Of a stretch of 61,869 bases of DNA, positions 26,581 through 36,691 are shown piece by piece (position 1 is the first letter of the stretch; each line of letters opens with the position of its first letter). The position numbers and the translations under genes were made by a program. The notes under the pieces are model-generated. The model had not been told where the DNA came from. It made no database searches and saw nothing but the letters and a program-made list of their open reading frames with translations. The DNA is from an uncultured Bacteroidota bacterium. Lineage in GTDB: Bacteria > Bacteroidota > Bacteroidia > Flavobacteriales > Flavobacteriaceae. The stretch spans positions 1-61,869 of the forward strand of contig CACONV010000003.1 in NCBI GenBank assembly GCA_902628605.1, in the 5' to 3' direction.

Positions 26581-27948
26581 TTATTGAGTATTTGATTTGT
26601 CGCTTGTTTTAATAAGCAGAGAGAAGACACCTCCTATAATTAAAAAAACCCCTGCTAATTGAATAACACTGATTGGATTTTTACTCAACAAATCATAAAC
26701 AAAAAACTGCATTGAAAAAATTTGAATTATCATTGGTACAACTATGAACATGTTGAAAATACCCATATAAATTCCCGTTTTATTACTAGGTATCGAATTT
26801 GCTAATATTTGATAAGGCATTGACATCATTGAGGCCCATGTTATCCCTAATGAAAAAGATATTAAATATATATTGGATATCATCATTCCGTCATTAATAG
26901 GAATCGAAAATAAAACAGAGTTATCGCTTAGTAAGGGTAAACTTATAAGTCCTATACCACCTAAGCAAAGTGAAAAAAAATGAAGTTTTTTCGGTCCAAA
27001 TTTCTTTGCAAATGGAAGTAATAAAAATGCAATTGAAAAGCAAATTATATTATATGTTCCGTTGATATTTCCAGTTAAAAGTTGAGCTTTATTAAAAAAA
27101 ATACTGGACTGATCCAAAGTATCAAAAAGCGACAAAGATAAAGCTGAAGTAAGATATTGCCAATAACAAAACATTGCATACCAGGGAAAAAACATTACGG
27201 GGAAAAGTTGTTTCATTGTGGATGGCATTTCTTTGAAAGCAAAAACAATTTCTTTAACAGTATTTGATAAAATTCCAACTTTTTTGGATTTTTTAATTTG
27301 TTTTATTTCCTCTTCAGTTGGTGGATATTCAGACGTTGTAAAAACAGTAATTAGTATCGTTAAGGTGGAGGCTATAGCCCCAATTAAAAAAGCCCAAAGA
27401 GTGGTTAACGGAATTCCGTTTTCCATTTTGTCACTTAATGCCAAAACTCCAAAAGACACTAAAATTACAGGGGTGAAATTTGCCATAGTTGTTCCTAAAC
27501 CTGTGAAAAAACTTTGCATCAAAAAACCCAAAGAATACTGTTTTTCTGGTAACTTATCCGAAATAAAAGCTCTGTATGGTTCCAATGCAATATTATTTGC
27601 TGCATCTAAAATCCAAAGTAAACTGGCTGCCATCCACAATGAATTTGAATAAGGCATTAAAATCAAAGCAATACTTGCTATAACTGCTCCAATTAAAAAA
27701 AAAGGTTTTCTTCTACCAAAAGTGGGAGACCAAGTATTATCACTAATCGCACCAATAATAGGCTGAACTACAAGCCCTGTTACTGGCCCAGCAAGCCATA
27801 ACATCGGTAACTCAGACTCATTTGCACCTAAATATTTATATATCGCGCTAAGATTACTTTGTTGCAATCCAAAACTAAATTGAACACCAAAAAATCCAAA
27901 ATTCATTGTCATTATTTGAAAAAAGTTGAGAGATTTCTTTGATGTCAT
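26581..27948 (-). CDS. MFS transporter of the SLC45/GPH-like sugar type
   Basis: The 455-residue protein has about 12 transmembrane helices. The first loops carry LWLAGPVTGLVVQPIIGAISD and SPTFGRRKPFF, the pattern of sugar/cation symporters of the SLC45 type (maltose and sucrose carriers of marine Bacteroidota). A disaccharide-proton symport role is inferred from the family. No glycosidase gene is adjacent, so the substrate is open. It lies 6 bases after queG. Confidence 0.8.
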   Translation of the reverse strand: MTSKKSLNFFQIMTMNFGFFGVQFSFGLQQSNLSAIYKYLGANESELPMLWLAGPVTGLVVQPIIGAISDNTWSPTFGRRKPFFLIGAVIASIALILMPYSNSLWMAASLLWILDAANNIALEPYRAFISDKLPEKQYSLGFLMQSFFTGLGTTMANFTPVILVSFGVLALSDKMENGIPLTTLWAFLIGAIASTLTILITVFTTSEYPPTEEEIKQIKKSKKVGILSNTVKEIVFAFKEMPSTMKQLFPVMFFPWYAMFCYWQYLTSALSLSLFDTLDQSSIFFNKAQLLTGNINGTYNIICFSIAFLLLPFAKKFGPKKLHFFSLCLGGIGLISLPLLSDNSVLFSIPINDGMMISNIYLISFSLGITWASMMSMPYQILANSIPSNKTGIYMGIFNMFIVVPMIIQIFSMQFFVYDLLSKNPISVIQLAGVFLIIGGVFSLLIKTSDKSNTQ

Positions 27949-27954
27949 ATCTTT

Positions 27955-28887
27955 TTATTTACTAGAGAAAGCAAAATTAATGTTCCTCTTTATACCACTA
28001 TAACCAGTTCTTTTTATAGGGCTGTCTTTAAAGACCTTGTCGAATACCTCTTTTGTCAAATCCTCCCACTGTTTTTTTGACATATCTGAAATATTTTTTT
28101 TATCCTCAAAAGAGGGTTCGTTGTGGTTTTTTGAAAATTTGTTCCATGGACAAACATCTTGGCAAATATCACATCCAAAAATCCATCCTTTCATTTTATC
28201 TTTAAATGAATTTGGGATATTGTTTTTTAGCTCAATTGTAGCATAAGAGATGCATTTGGTAGCATCCATCTTGTAGGGTGTAGCTAACGCATTTGTTGGA
28301 CAAGAGTCTATACAAGCTGTACAAGATCCACAGTGGTCAGTAGTGGGGTGATCATATTCTAATTCTAAATCCACAATAAGTTCAGCAATAAAAAAAAAAG
28401 AACCCGCTTTTTTGTTTATTAGATTGGTGTTTTTACCAATCCATCCAAGACCTGATTTTTTTGCCCATGCTCTCTCCATAACAGGAGCTGAATCAACAAA
28501 AACTCGTCCATTAACGTCTCCAACCAAATTTTTAATCCTTGAGAGTAATTTTTTCAATTTTTCTTTAATTACAAAGTGATAATCTTTACCATAAGCATAC
28601 GAGGATATTTTGGGCTCATAATCTTTCTTGTCTTTTTTTTCTGTATAGTAATTAAACAATAAACTAATGACACTTTTGCATCCAGGTACCAGCAATCTTG
28701 GATCAAGTCTTTTATCAAAGTTTCTTTCCATATAACTCATCTCTCCATTAAAACTCGATTTTAGCCAGCTCTCAAGTTTGGTTGCCTCTTCTGATAAAAA
28801 TTCTGCTTTAGAAATACCACATGACAAAAATCCAACTGATAATGCTTCTGCTTTAATTATTTCTGATAATTGACACTTGTCTAACAT
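27955..28887 (-). CDS. queG: epoxyqueuosine reductase QueG
   Basis: The 310-residue protein has a cobalamin-binding N-terminal domain and two [4Fe-4S] motifs, [16 protein letters not shown] and [11 protein letters not shown], the arrangement specific to QueG. It performs the last step of queuosine synthesis, epoxyqueuosine to queuosine in tRNAs with GUN anticodons. The family usually runs 310-380 residues; this one is at the short end and lacks the C-terminal HEAT-like extension. Gaps are 1 base to ruvB and 6 to the MFS gene. Confidence 0.94.
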   Translation of the reverse strand: MLDKCQLSEIIKAEALSVGFLSCGISKAEFLSEEATKLESWLKSSFNGEMSYMERNFDKRLDPRLLVPGCKSVISLLFNYYTEKKDKKDYEPKISSYAYGKDYHFVIKEKLKKLLSRIKNLVGDVNGRVFVDSAPVMERAWAKKSGLGWIGKNTNLINKKAGSFFFIAELIVDLELEYDHPTTDHCGSCTACIDSCPTNALATPYKMDATKCISYATIELKNNIPNSFKDKMKGWIFGCDICQDVCPWNKFSKNHNEPSFEDKKNISDMSKKQWEDLTKEVFDKVFKDSPIKRTGYSGIKRNINFAFSSK

Positions 28888-28888
28888 T

Positions 28889-29908
28889 TTAAAAAAGGTT
28901 TTCTTGATTGCCTTTAATTTTACCTAAATGTTTGTATGCTAACTCAGTTACTTCTCTTCCTCTTGGAGTTCTAATAATAAAACCTTGTTGGATAAGGAAT
29001 GGTTCATAAACCTCTTCAATAGTCTCACCGTTTTCTGAAACAGCAGTCGCCAAAGTTGTAATTCCCACAGGTCCTCCTTTAAATTTATCAATCAAAGCAT
29101 TTAAAATTTTGTTATCCATTTCATCTAGACCATAGTTGTCTACTTTTAAAGCTTTTAACCCATATTTGGTTATTTTCAAATCAATTCTTCCATCTCCCTT
29201 GATTTGAGCAAAGTCTCTTATTCTTCTGAGCAATCCATTTGCAATTCTTGGTGTGCCCCTACTCCTACCTGCAATTTCAATTGCAGCATCTTTAGAAATT
29301 TCAATTTCTAAAATGGATGCACTCCTTTTAAGAATGGACGATAATAAATCCTTTGAATAATAATTGAGCCTATTACTAATTCCAAATCTAGCTCTCATTG
29401 GGGCAGTTAAAAGACCCGATCTTGTAGTAGCACCAACTAAGGTGAAAGGGTTAAGTGATATATTCACCGTTCTAGCATTAGGGCCACTCTCAATCATTAT
29501 ATCTATTTTGTAATCCTCCATTGCCGAATATAGGTACTCCTCAACTATTGGACTAAGTCTATGTATTTCGTCAATAAAAAGGATATCTCTGGGTTCTAGA
29601 TTAGTCAAAAGACCTGCCAAATCTCCTGGTTTATCCAAAACTGGTCCTGAAGTTATTTTAATGCCCACCTCTAATTCATGAGCAAGCACGTTTGCTAAAG
29701 TTGTTTTACCCAACCCGGGGGGACCATGAAACAAAGTGTGGTCAAGTGCCTCTTCTCTTCTATTTGCCGCCTCAACAAATACTTTTAAATTTTCTAGAAT
29801 AGATTCTTGCCCTACAAAGTCAGAAAAATTTAAAGGCCTCAAAGACCGATCAAATTCCTTCTCTTCATTTGATAAATTATTTGTTTGTGGGTCAAGTGCT
29901 TCATTCAT
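28889..29908 (-). CDS. ruvB: Holliday junction branch migration helicase RuvB
   Basis: With the start at [11 protein letters not shown] the protein is 339 residues, the usual RuvB length. It shows Walker [12 protein letters not shown], Walker [12 protein letters not shown], sensor GATTRSG and the winged-helix C-terminal domain (about 260-335). An upstream in-frame start at 29962 would run back through the intrinsic terminator of the preceding operon and a -7 box, so it is rejected. RuvB is the hexameric motor working with RuvA. Confidence 0.95.
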   Translation of the reverse strand: MNEALDPQTNNLSNEEKEFDRSLRPLNFSDFVGQESILENLKVFVEAANRREEALDHTLFHGPPGLGKTTLANVLAHELEVGIKITSGPVLDKPGDLAGLLTNLEPRDILFIDEIHRLSPIVEEYLYSAMEDYKIDIMIESGPNARTVNISLNPFTLVGATTRSGLLTAPMRARFGISNRLNYYSKDLLSSILKRSASILEIEISKDAAIEIAGRSRGTPRIANGLLRRIRDFAQIKGDGRIDLKITKYGLKALKVDNYGLDEMDNKILNALIDKFKGGPVGITTLATAVSENGETIEEVYEPFLIQQGFIIRTPRGREVTELAYKHLGKIKGNQENLF

Positions 29909-29913
29909 ATTGA

Positions 29914-29921
29914 CAAATATA
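29914..29921 (-). promoter_or_regulatory. -7 element TATATTTG directly before ruvB
   Basis: An exact TAnnTTTG match on the minus strand ends five bases before the ruvB ATG and lies just downstream of the oxidase terminator, where a new transcription unit should begin. No -33 element is visible. Confidence 0.5.
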
Positions 29922-29925
29922 TAAG

Positions 29926-29955
29926 AAAAAAGAGGCACTAATGCCCCTTTTTTTT
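29926..29955 (-). terminator. intrinsic terminator of the act-cox operon
   Basis: On the minus strand the stem GGGGCA / TGCCTC (one G-U pair) with loop TTAG is extended by flanking A and T runs and followed by six T residues. It lies 26 bases past the stop of oxidase subunit I. Confidence 0.8.
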
Positions 29956-29980
29956 GAATCATATTTAAATTTAGATAAAA

Positions 29981-31768
29981 TTAATGTTGTAATTCCTCTT
30001 CTCCTTTTTCTAAGGGGACAGTTTGAGGAACATAATCATCCTTTTTTCCTGGTTTTGAATAATCATACGCCCATCTATAAACATGTGGAATCTCTCCATC
30101 CCAATTTCCATGCATGTGTTCAATAGGTGCTGTCCATTCTAACGTAGTAGACTTCCACGGATTCTGGACAGTCTCTTTTCCATAATAAATACTGTGGATA
30201 AAATTGTATAGAAAGACAATTTGAGCTGCACCCGTGATAAACGCAAAAACTGAAATAACAACATTTATATCTGCAATATCGTCAAAATAAGGGAATGCTG
30301 TATTTGTATAATATCTTCTGGGGAGTCCAGCCATCCCGATAAAATGCATAGGAAAAAAAATTCCATAAGCTCCTATTGCTGTTATCCAGAAATGGATGTA
30401 TCCCAAATTTTTATTCATCATTCTTTTAAACATTTTAGGAAACCAATGATAAACTCCTGCAAAAAGACCATAAAGCGCAGATATTCCCATAACTAGATGA
30501 AAATGAGCTACAACAAAATATGTATCATGAACATTAATATCTAAGGTGCTGTCTCCTAGAATAATTCCGGTTAATCCACCTGATATAAATGTAGAAACAA
30601 GAGCAATAGAAAATAGCATGGCTGGGTTTAGTTGTAAATTCCCTTTCCATAGAGTTGTTATGTAATTAAATGCCTTTACAGCTGAGGGTATAGCAATTAA
30701 AAGAGTGGTAAAAGTAAACACAGAACCTAAGAAAGGATTCATACCACTAATAAACATGTGGTGACCCCATACAATTGTTGAAAGAAAAGCAATCGCAAGT
30801 ATAGATGCAACCATAGCTCGGTAACCAAAAATTGGCTTTCTAGCATTTGTTGCAATAACCTCTGAAGTGATTCCAAGAGCCGGAAGAAGAACTATATATA
30901 CTTCCGGATGACCTAAAAACCAAAACAAATGCTCATATAATACCGGTGAGCCCCCCTGGTAGTGTAACACCTCTCCTTGAATAAAAATATCTGAAAGGAA
31001 AAAGGATGTACCAAAACTCCTGTCCATTATTAATAACAATGCCGCTGAAAGCAACACAGGAAAGGAAACTACACCAATAATTGCGGTTATGAAAAATGCC
31101 CAAATTGTAAGTGGTAATCTGGAAAAACTCATGCCTTTCGTTCTCATGTTTATAACTGTAACTATGTAATTTAATGAACCAAGAAGTGATGAGGCAACAA
31201 AGATTGCCATAGAAACGAGCCATAGCGTCATACCGAGGCCTGATCCCGGTTGAGCTTGAGGTAAGGCCGACAAAGGAGGATATATAGTCCATCCGGCAGC
31301 AGCTGGTCCTGCTTCAACAAACAATGAGGCAATCATTAGAGCAGACGAAAGAAAAAATAGCCAATAAGCAATCATATTTAGAAGCCCAGATGCCATATCA
31401 CGTGCACCAATTTGTAAGGGAATAAGTAAGTTACTAAATGTACCGCTTAAACCTGCTGTTAGAACAAAAAACACCATTATTGTTCCATGAATGGTGACTA
31501 AGGCAAGGTATACATTCGGGTCCATAACACCTTCAGGGGCCCATTTTCCTAAAAACACTTCAAAAATTTTAAACGATTGCTCTGGCCATGCCAACTGAAC
31601 TCTAAAAAGTAGAGACATAGCTATTCCGATTATTCCCATAAACAGACCTGTTATAAGATACTGTTTTGCTATCATTTTATGGTCTTGACTGAAAATATAT
31701 TTTGTTATAAACGTTTCTTTGTGGTGATGTTCGTGAACTTCTTCCTCTGTAGTGACTGCTGTTGACAT
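29981..31768 (-). CDS. ctaD: cytochrome c oxidase subunit I
   Basis: The 595-residue protein has 12 core transmembrane helices with the heme-copper residues in place: WFLGHPEVYIVLLPALG (CuB His and the His-Tyr cross-link), WGHHMFISG (two CuB His) and HDTYFVVAHFHLVMG (heme a3 and heme a His). The tyrosine in HPEVY marks an A-type oxidase. A His-rich N-terminus (EEEVHEHHHKE) precedes the first helix. It reduces oxygen to water and pumps protons. It is the last gene of the actABCDEF-ctaCD operon, 17 bases after subunit II. Confidence 0.97.
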   Translation of the reverse strand: MSTAVTTEEEVHEHHHKETFITKYIFSQDHKMIAKQYLITGLFMGIIGIAMSLLFRVQLAWPEQSFKIFEVFLGKWAPEGVMDPNVYLALVTIHGTIMVFFVLTAGLSGTFSNLLIPLQIGARDMASGLLNMIAYWLFFLSSALMIASLFVEAGPAAAGWTIYPPLSALPQAQPGSGLGMTLWLVSMAIFVASSLLGSLNYIVTVINMRTKGMSFSRLPLTIWAFFITAIIGVVSFPVLLSAALLLIMDRSFGTSFFLSDIFIQGEVLHYQGGSPVLYEHLFWFLGHPEVYIVLLPALGITSEVIATNARKPIFGYRAMVASILAIAFLSTIVWGHHMFISGMNPFLGSVFTFTTLLIAIPSAVKAFNYITTLWKGNLQLNPAMLFSIALVSTFISGGLTGIILGDSTLDINVHDTYFVVAHFHLVMGISALYGLFAGVYHWFPKMFKRMMNKNLGYIHFWITAIGAYGIFFPMHFIGMAGLPRRYYTNTAFPYFDDIADINVVISVFAFITGAAQIVFLYNFIHSIYYGKETVQNPWKSTTLEWTAPIEHMHGNWDGEIPHVYRWAYDYSKPGKKDDYVPQTVPLEKGEEELQH

Positions 31769-31785
31769 ATTTTTAATACTATTAG

Positions 31786-32850
31786 TTATTGAATAAATTG
31801 AGCAAACGTCTGCTGATTACTCATCCATTTTTTAAATTTATCTTCTTTTTCAACTATAATCTTCATTTGCATGTTATAGTGAGAGGCCCCACAAATTTTG
31901 TTGCATAGAAGAATATAATCAAATATATAAGGTTCTAATGGTTCCTCACCTTTTAAAACCAGTTCTTCGCTATTTTTTGCTCGAATTTTGTTTATTTTTT
32001 TAACCTTGGCTTTCATCTCAGGAGTTTCTCTCATTTGCTCTGTTGTCATTATTGGTGTGAATGCAAACTCTGTAATCATTCCCGGGACACAATTCATCTG
32101 AGCTCTAAAATGTGGCATATAAGCAGAATGTAAAACATCTTGGGATCTCATTTTAAATATTATTTCTCTTCCTACTGGTAGATGTAATTCTTGAACAACC
32201 ACATCATCCAAACCGTTAGGATCAGTAGCGTCAATGCCAACAAGATTTTTACCATCAAAGTCATTTAAAAATCTCACATTTGCGTCTCCTAAAACTCCAT
32301 CCTTGCCGGCATATCTTGCCTTCCAGTTGTATTGCTGGGCGTAGAGTTCTACAATCAATGCATCTTCATTTTCTTCTACGGTCATAATGTCCGTCCATGT
32401 ATACAATCCAAACAAAATTAACCCTGCTAAAACAATCATGGGAATTATTGTCCAAATTGCTTCCAATCGGTCGTTGTCGGCTAAGAAAAATGCTTTTTTA
32501 TTTTTTTCACCTCTGTATTTATATGCAAAATAGTGCAATAAGGCTTGGGTAATAGTTTGAACAAAGAAAATTACTGCAAATGTTGACCACATGAGGGAGT
32601 CATACAAATCTCCATGATCCGAAGCTGCTTTAGGAAGTAAAACATCCCCCCATTGATAAAACGAAAAAAGTGTTAGTAGATATATAAATACAAGAAAAGC
32701 AAACATCAACTTTCCTTGGTAATCGTTGTCTTTGTCATCAGCAATCTGCGTGGTATTTACGTTAGTTTGGGATAATTCAAACATCTTTGATATTTGCCAC
32801 ATCGATATGGAAATCAAAATTAAAATCGTAAATATTAATAATATTGTCAT
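31786..32850 (-). CDS. ctaC: cytochrome c oxidase subunit II (CuA)
   Basis: The 354-residue protein has an extra N-terminal helix (about 2-20), two family helices (about 48-68 and 85-110, 135-155) and a cupredoxin domain. CuA ligands are present: LHSAYMPHF for the first His and C316-x3-C320-x3-H324-x2-M327 in CNKICGASHYNM. The usual glutamate between the cysteines (CxExC) is replaced by K318-I319, so the CuA backbone-ligand position is Ile here. No CxxCH is present, so it is not a caa3-type fusion and must receive electrons from the c-hemes of complex III or a carrier. Confidence 0.95.
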   Translation of the reverse strand: MTILLIFTILILISISMWQISKMFELSQTNVNTTQIADDKDNDYQGKLMFAFLVFIYLLTLFSFYQWGDVLLPKAASDHGDLYDSLMWSTFAVIFFVQTITQALLHYFAYKYRGEKNKKAFFLADNDRLEAIWTIIPMIVLAGLILFGLYTWTDIMTVEENEDALIVELYAQQYNWKARYAGKDGVLGDANVRFLNDFDGKNLVGIDATDPNGLDDVVVQELHLPVGREIIFKMRSQDVLHSAYMPHFRAQMNCVPGMITEFAFTPIMTTEQMRETPEMKAKVKKINKIRAKNSEELVLKGEEPLEPYIFDYILLCNKICGASHYNMQMKIIVEKEDKFKKWMSNQQTFAQFIQ

Positions 32851-32866
32851 TTGCTATCTAAATCAT

Positions 32867-34225
32867 TTAATAATGAAAACGTTCGCTTTCTCCGTAAAAC
32901 GGATCTCCTTTTGCTATTAATGGAGCTTTTGTAAGTTCATTGAAAACTATATATATAAATAGTCCCATAAAAAATAAAAATCCCCCTATTTCAGTTATCC
33001 CAATAAACCACTGATCGCCTACAGCAGACGGCATAATCATATTAAAAACATCAATATAATGCCCTAAAATAATAACAATCCCTGTAGTCACAACAAACGC
33101 ATTCATTCTCTTATAATCACTATTCATTAGCATAAGAAAAGGGAAAATAAAATTCATAACAACCATTCCAAAAAATGGTAACTTATAATCTTCCATTCTG
33201 GTTATAAAATAAGTTACTTCCTCTGGTATATTAGAATACCATATTAGCATGAATTGAGAGAACCACAGGTAGGTCCAAAATACACTAACACCAAACATAA
33301 ACTTTCCTAAATCATGAATATGACTATCATTAACCTCTTTCAAAAATCCTTTTGATTTTAAATATATTGTGATTAGGGCAATAGTTGAAATACCACTAAC
33401 AAACATACTTGCAAAAACATACCATCCAAAAAGGGTGCTAAACCAGTGTGGATCAATTGACATTATCCAATCCCACGACATAATGGATTCAGTGATTATA
33501 TAAAAAACCAAAAATCCAGCAGAAATCCTAAAGTTCTTCTTATGATTTCTGTTATCGTTAGCCAAGTCTTGGGCTAATGAAAATTTTCTGGAAAAATATC
33601 TATATAAACTCCACCCAGCAAGGAAAAATAAACCTCTAGCTAAAACAAAGGGAACGTTTAAATACCCTTTTTTGGCTGCTATTATTTTATCATGTGCCAC
33701 TACTTCAGGATCCATCCAAATAAAAAGATGATTTAAATGAAGTCCTGATAAAAATAAAATGAAGATTACAATTAACCCTCCTGGTAACATATAAGCAGTT
33801 ATGCCTTCCATTACTCTAAAAAGAATAGGAGACCACCCTACTTGTGCGGCTCGGTTAATTGCATAGAAAGCTAGGGTCCCCAAAGAAATCATAAAGAAGA
33901 AAAATGCAGCTACGTAAAGGGCCGCCCATGGCTTATTACTTAGTTGATGAAATACGTGCTCATCGTGGGAAGCGCCATGCTCAGCTTCTTCCTTTTTAGA
34001 TTTGTACATTATACTCACCGAGTTGATATCAATTTTATCTTTTTGAATTTTAGATTTATCGGAGTGATGTTCGCCATGGTCGTGATGAGACATTATTTCT
34101 CTAGCCTCCTGAACATTTTTTGGAGCTGTTATAAATCCAAAAGATAAACCCATTAGACCCAGAACCATTAATGAAAATGATAGAAGTTTTAATTTGCGAT
34201 TAAATGAATATCTTTCCTCTGCCAT
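32867..34225 (-). CDS. actF: alternative complex III subunit ActF
   Basis: The 452-residue protein has about ten transmembrane helices and resembles the NrfD/ActC type lacking some quinone-site residues. It has the order expected in act operons, between the monoheme ActE and oxidase subunit II. A His/Asp-rich cytoplasmic or periplasmic loop (HHDHGEHHSDKSK, about 47-60) follows the first helix. ActC and ActF are the two large membrane subunits of ACIII. Its start overlaps the last base of actE. Confidence 0.9.
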   Translation of the reverse strand: MAEERYSFNRKLKLLSFSLMVLGLMGLSFGFITAPKNVQEAREIMSHHDHGEHHSDKSKIQKDKIDINSVSIMYKSKKEEAEHGASHDEHVFHQLSNKPWAALYVAAFFFFMISLGTLAFYAINRAAQVGWSPILFRVMEGITAYMLPGGLIVIFILFLSGLHLNHLFIWMDPEVVAHDKIIAAKKGYLNVPFVLARGLFFLAGWSLYRYFSRKFSLAQDLANDNRNHKKNFRISAGFLVFYIITESIMSWDWIMSIDPHWFSTLFGWYVFASMFVSGISTIALITIYLKSKGFLKEVNDSHIHDLGKFMFGVSVFWTYLWFSQFMLIWYSNIPEEVTYFITRMEDYKLPFFGMVVMNFIFPFLMLMNSDYKRMNAFVVTTGIVIILGHYIDVFNMIMPSAVGDQWFIGITEIGGFLFFMGLFIYIVFNELTKAPLIAKGDPFYGESERFHY

Positions 34226-34773
34226 TACTTTAATTTACTTCTAAGTTCCATTACATATTGAGTTATTTGCCATCTTTCTTTTTCATTAATTTGGCTTGCG
34301 TGGGATCCCATTGCATTTCTTCCATAGAATATTACATGATAAATGCTCCCTTCAGTGATTTCTCTATCAGCATAACTAGGGACACCCAAATACTTTTCTC
34401 TAGTCATTAAAATACCTTGACCATTGCCTTTGTCGCCATGACAGACTGCACAATAGACACCATATAATTCTTTTCCTTTCTTGAGGTTTTCCTCATTAAA
34501 TTCAATAGGTGATTTAAGATCTAATTTTGCAGTGTCATATCCTTCATTTGAATTCGGATAATCATAAGGAGTCCATCCTCTTGAAATTGTTCCATCAACT
34601 GGAATTTGTGCTTCTATACCATTACGAAAAGCTTTAGATTCTGCGTAAGCTTCGTACCCTACTGGCTCATACATATTTGGAAAATATTGATAGTTAGGCT
34701 GATTTGAGTCATAACATCCAAAAAGTGTTAAACAGAAAAATATACCTACAAAAAAAGCTTTTCTATATTTCAT
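34225..34773 (-). CDS. actE: alternative complex III monoheme cytochrome c subunit ActE
   Basis: The 182-residue protein is a probable lipoprotein (LTLFGC, C20) with one c-type heme site, C108-AVC-H112, and a distal Met region (GRNAMGSHASQ). In the complex it carries electrons from the ActA hemes to the oxidase. It abuts actD with no gap and overlaps actF by 1 base. Confidence 0.93.
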   Translation of the reverse strand: MKYRKAFFVGIFFCLTLFGCYDSNQPNYQYFPNMYEPVGYEAYAESKAFRNGIEAQIPVDGTISRGWTPYDYPNSNEGYDTAKLDLKSPIEFNEENLKKGKELYGVYCAVCHGDKGNGQGILMTREKYLGVPSYADREITEGSIYHVIFYGRNAMGSHASQINEKERWQITQYVMELRSKLK

Positions 34774-35307
34774 CTAATCTTCCTTTTCATACATTTTAAT
34801 TTCCAAAGCCCCTGTCTTTTTTAAAAGTGCTTTTATTTTTTTGTCCTCACCATTGGAATGAATCTCAATTAAAAATTTGTCGTCTGTAGTGGACGGTATA
34901 GGGTTCTCTGACTTTTTAAATGGCCATAATTTACTTCTTAGATAAAAAGTAATAACCATTAGATGGGCTGCAAAATAGACTGTCATTTCAAATAAAACTG
35001 GTACAAATGAAGGTAAATTTTCAAAGAAAGTAAAACTAGGTTTCCCCCCAATGTTTTGCGGCCAATCTTCAATCATAATAAAGTTAATCATTAAAATGGC
35101 AACTGATAATCCAACACACCCATATATAAAGGACATTATTGCTATTCTTGTCTCATCAATGCCCATTACCTTATCAAGTCCATGCACAGGAAATGGGGTA
35201 TATACTTCATCTATACTGCATTTGTTATCTTTGAGGACCTTTACTGCACTTAACAGAGTATCATCATCGTCATAAACAGCGTGAATATATTTGTTACTTT
35301 CCACCAT
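34774..35307 (-). CDS. actD: alternative complex III subunit ActD (DUF3341)
   Basis: The 177-residue protein has an N-terminal soluble region (HAVYDDDDTLLSAVKVLKDNKC), two transmembrane helices (about 55-78 and 98-120) with the family's PFPVHGLDKVMG and GGKPSF segments, and a C-terminal ferredoxin-like part. ActD is a peripheral two-helix subunit of ACIII without a cofactor. It overlaps actC by 14 bases. Confidence 0.92.
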   Translation of the reverse strand: MVESNKYIHAVYDDDDTLLSAVKVLKDNKCSIDEVYTPFPVHGLDKVMGIDETRIAIMSFIYGCVGLSVAILMINFIMIEDWPQNIGGKPSFTFFENLPSFVPVLFEMTVYFAAHLMVITFYLRSKLWPFKKSENPIPSTTDDKFLIEIHSNGEDKKIKALLKKTGALEIKMYEKED

Positions 35308-36688
35308 CTCTTAATTTTTTATAATTATCTCCAGAAGACTTTAAGATTGTTTTCACCTCGGCTTGAGCAATAACTGGAAATGTTCTTGCGTACAATAAAA
35401 ATAAAACAAAGAAAAAACCTATAGTCCCAACAAAAATGCCTATGTCAACAAAAGTTGGAGAGAACATAGTCCATGAAGAGGGTAAATAATCTCTGTGAAG
35501 TGAAGTTACAATAATAACAAAACGCTCAAACCACATTCCAATGTTTACAACTATTGAAATTAGAAATGAAAAAATAATACTTGTTCTTAGTTTTTTAAAC
35601 CACATGAATTGAGGTGAGAAAACATTACAAGTCATCATTGACCAGTAGGCCCACCAATAAGGTCCAGTTGCTCTATTTAAAAAAGCATATTGTTCATACT
35701 CAACTCCGGAATACCAAGCAATAAACAATTCAGTTATATAAGCAACACCAACAATCGATCCAGTAATCATTATAACTATATTCATAAGCTCTATATGCTG
35801 TATAGTAATATAATTTTCAAGATTACAAACCTTTCTGGCGATTATAAGTAAAGTATTAACCATTGCAAATCCTGAAAATACTGCACCGGCTACAAAATAA
35901 GGGGGAAATATTGTTGTATGCCATCCAGGTATCACAGAGGTTGCAAAGTCAAATGACACAATTGTATGCACTGACAGAACCAGCGGCGTAGCGAGACCTG
36001 CTAATACGAGAGAGACTTCTTCAAACCTTTGCCAGTCTTTAGCTCTTCCTGACCACCCAAAACTAAGTATAGAATAAATTTTCTTCTGAAATGGTTTGAT
36101 TGCTCTATCACGTATCATAGCGAAATCTGGAAGTAGACCAGTCCACCAAAAAACTAGAGAAACCGATAAATATGTCGATATCGCAAAAACGTCCCACAAA
36201 AGCGGAGAGTTAAAATTAACCCATAAGGAACCATAGGTGTTTGGAATTGGAAGCACCCAATATCCTAGCCAGGGGCGTCCCATGTGTATAATTGGAAAAA
36301 GTCCCGCTTGAATAACTGAGAAAATAGTCATAGCCTCTGCTGACCTGTTAATAGCCATCCTCCATTTTTGACGGAAAAGTAAAAGCACTGCAGAGATTAA
36401 AGTGCCTGCATGGCCAATACCTACCCACCAAACAAAATTGGTAATATCCCAGGCCCATCCAACTGTTTTATTTAAACCCCAAACTCCTATTCCTGTAGAA
36501 ATCGTGTAGATAATACATCCAACTCCCCAAAGAAATCCAACAAGGGCAATAGAAAAAACAATCCACCACTGGGTATTAGCTTTACCTTCAACTTGGGCAG
36601 CAATATCTACAGTAACGTCATGATAAGACTTACCACCGGTTACTAGTGGTTTTCTAATTGCTGCTTCGTAGTGTGATCCCATAGTCAA
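35294..36688 (-). CDS. actC: alternative complex III quinol-binding membrane subunit ActC (NrfD family)
   Basis: The 464-residue protein has ten transmembrane helices of the NrfD/PsrC type, with typical segments WWVGIGHAGTLISAVLLL, PIIHMGRPWLGYWVLPIPN and GWHTTIFPPYFVAGAVFSG. The His and Asp residues in these regions form the menaquinol site in studied ACIII. It accepts menaquinol and passes electrons to the ActB Fe-S clusters. It begins 3 bases after actB. Confidence 0.95.
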   Translation of the reverse strand: MTMGSHYEAAIRKPLVTGGKSYHDVTVDIAAQVEGKANTQWWIVFSIALVGFLWGVGCIIYTISTGIGVWGLNKTVGWAWDITNFVWWVGIGHAGTLISAVLLLFRQKWRMAINRSAEAMTIFSVIQAGLFPIIHMGRPWLGYWVLPIPNTYGSLWVNFNSPLLWDVFAISTYLSVSLVFWWTGLLPDFAMIRDRAIKPFQKKIYSILSFGWSGRAKDWQRFEEVSLVLAGLATPLVLSVHTIVSFDFATSVIPGWHTTIFPPYFVAGAVFSGFAMVNTLLIIARKVCNLENYITIQHIELMNIVIMITGSIVGVAYITELFIAWYSGVEYEQYAFLNRATGPYWWAYWSMMTCNVFSPQFMWFKKLRTSIIFSFLISIVVNIGMWFERFVIIVTSLHRDYLPSSWTMFSPTFVDIGIFVGTIGFFFVLFLLYARTFPVIAQAEVKTILKSSGDNYKKLRDGGK

Positions 36689-36691
36689 ATA

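Noticed and set aside
29909..29962. N-terminal extension of RuvB starting at 29962
   Set aside because: It is encoded by the upstream operon's terminator and the -7 box; the 339-residue form has the normal family start.
30933..31292. 119-residue frame on the minus strand
   Set aside because: It lies wholly inside oxidase subunit I on the same strand in another frame and has no independent support.
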